A stretch of 14,173 bases of DNA from Eggerthella sp. CAG:209 (lineage in GTDB: Bacteria > Actinomycetota > Coriobacteriia > Coriobacteriales > Eggerthellaceae), in assembly GCA_000436075.1 (NCBI GenBank), contig FR884637.1, positions 54,568 to 68,740 on the forward strand. The letters run 5' to 3'. Under the pieces are notes generated by a model. The model was given only the letters and a program-made list of their open reading frames with translations. It made no database searches and had not been told where the DNA came from. A program made the position numbers and the translations under genes. Below are positions 13,601-14,173 of this stretch, one piece after another (within the stretch, counting starts at the first letter, position 1; each line of letters begins with the position of its first letter).

Positions 13601-14173
13601 TTATTTCGTACCGTAATGGGAAGCAGGAACAATCTGGCTGCGATTGTGAACGATATTGTAGGTATCACGCGCAATCATGTATTCCTCGTCGGTAGGGATA
13701 ACGATAATCGGAACCTTCGACTTATCAGATGAAATAATACGCTCAAAGCCGCGCTGCTTGTTCTTTTCGGGATCAAGGATGATGCCTAGAGGCTGCCAAC
13801 CCGCAAAGATCATGCGGCGCATTTTGTCGCAATTTTCACCTACACCAGCGGAAAGAACAATAGCATCGGCGCCCGACATAAGAGCCAAACACTGGCCGAT
13901 GTATTTCTTAACACGTGTAGAGTACATTTCATAGGCAAGGATCGCACGGGGGTCGCCCGCGTCGGAAGCCTCCCGAACACTACGCAAGTCGTTGCTGATG
14001 CCGGAAATGCCTAGCAAACCCGACTTCTTATTCAAAATGGTATTCATTTCTTCAGGGGTATACCCCTCATGATCCATCAGGAACGTAACAATAGCGGGAT
14101 CGATAGAGCCAGAACGCGTACCCATCATCAAGCCATCAAGTGGGGTAAAGCCCATGGTGGTGTCGATTGGTCT
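13601..14173 (-). CDS. ackA: Acetate kinase, C-terminal part (cut by window edge)
   Basis: The last 190 residues of acetate kinase, roughly half of the usual 400; the 5' part lies beyond the window. Recognised blocks are DTTMGFTPLDGLMMGTRSGSIDP at the start of this fragment, the ADAIVLSAGVGENCDKMRR region with its GVGEN nucleotide-binding motif, and the C-terminal PTDEEYMIARDTY. The open frame continues unbroken through the window edge (reading RPIDTT before the first Met), so nothing suggests truncation of the gene itself. The enzyme makes ATP and acetate from acetyl phosphate. It has its own strong terminator and points towards pta, which lies 2.8 kb away on the opposite strand. Confidence 0.95.
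   Translation of the reverse strand, partial: RPIDTTMGFTPLDGLMMGTRSGSIDPAIVTFLMDHEGYTPEEMNTILNKKSGLLGISGISNDLRSVREASDAGDPRAILAYEMYSTRVKKYIGQCLALMSGADAIVLSAGVGENCDKMRRMIFAGWQPLGIILDPEKNKQRGFERIISSDKSKVPIIVIPTDEEYMIARDTYNIVHNRSQIVPASHYGTK

Overview
The window (about 50% GC by eye) looks like a chromosomal segment of an anaerobic actinobacterium of the class Coriobacteriia, most likely an Eggerthellaceae-type genome. This is an inference from three things: a LuxR-type regulator whose N-terminal half is an array of membrane helices beside a divergent MFS transporter, a CaiA-like acyl-CoA dehydrogenase, and promoters with extended -10 elements of the form TGnTACnCT, one of which gives an apparently leaderless gene. 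No mobile element, CRISPR array, rRNA or tRNA was seen.

Layout. (1) 1-3134: an MFS transporter (minus) and a membrane-bound LuxR regulator (plus) diverge from a 308-bp intergenic region that carries helically phased TAGTGA repeats. (2) 3109-3378: a small basic protein of unknown function on the minus strand. It has a strong ribosome binding site and -10 box, and its coding sequence contains the luxR terminator hairpin. (3) 3538-4979: a LacX-type aldose 1-epimerase homologue and an XRE regulator with a C-terminal zinc ribbon, both minus. (4) 5119-5938: an alpha/beta hydrolase broken by a frameshift and a nonsense codon, divergent from the XRE gene. A perfect 21-bp palindrome lies between them. 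(5) 6140-8446: a DegV fatty-acid-binding protein and DNA polymerase IV (dinB). (6) 8642-10802: a family 2 glycosyltransferase (minus) and phosphate acetyltransferase (pta, plus), diverging from overlapping promoters. (7) 11026-13437: a CaiA-like acyl-CoA dehydrogenase (minus) and a short-chain dehydrogenase (plus), diverging from a 426-bp AT-rich region full of inverted repeats. (8) 13601-14173: the 3' part of acetate kinase (ackA, minus), cut by the window edge.

How the genes fit together. Pta and AckA would convert acetyl-CoA to acetate and make ATP, but they are not an operon here: they face each other, with the dehydrogenase pair between them. The transporter and membrane LuxR protein form a plausible sense-and-import pair. 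The XRE regulator probably controls its own promoter and that of the decayed hydrolase through the palindrome. Most genes look singly transcribed, and several have clear terminators. I see no clear new multi-gene system. The less ordinary material is the small protein with the embedded terminator, the palindromic operators, the phased TAGTGA array and the leaderless dinB promoter.
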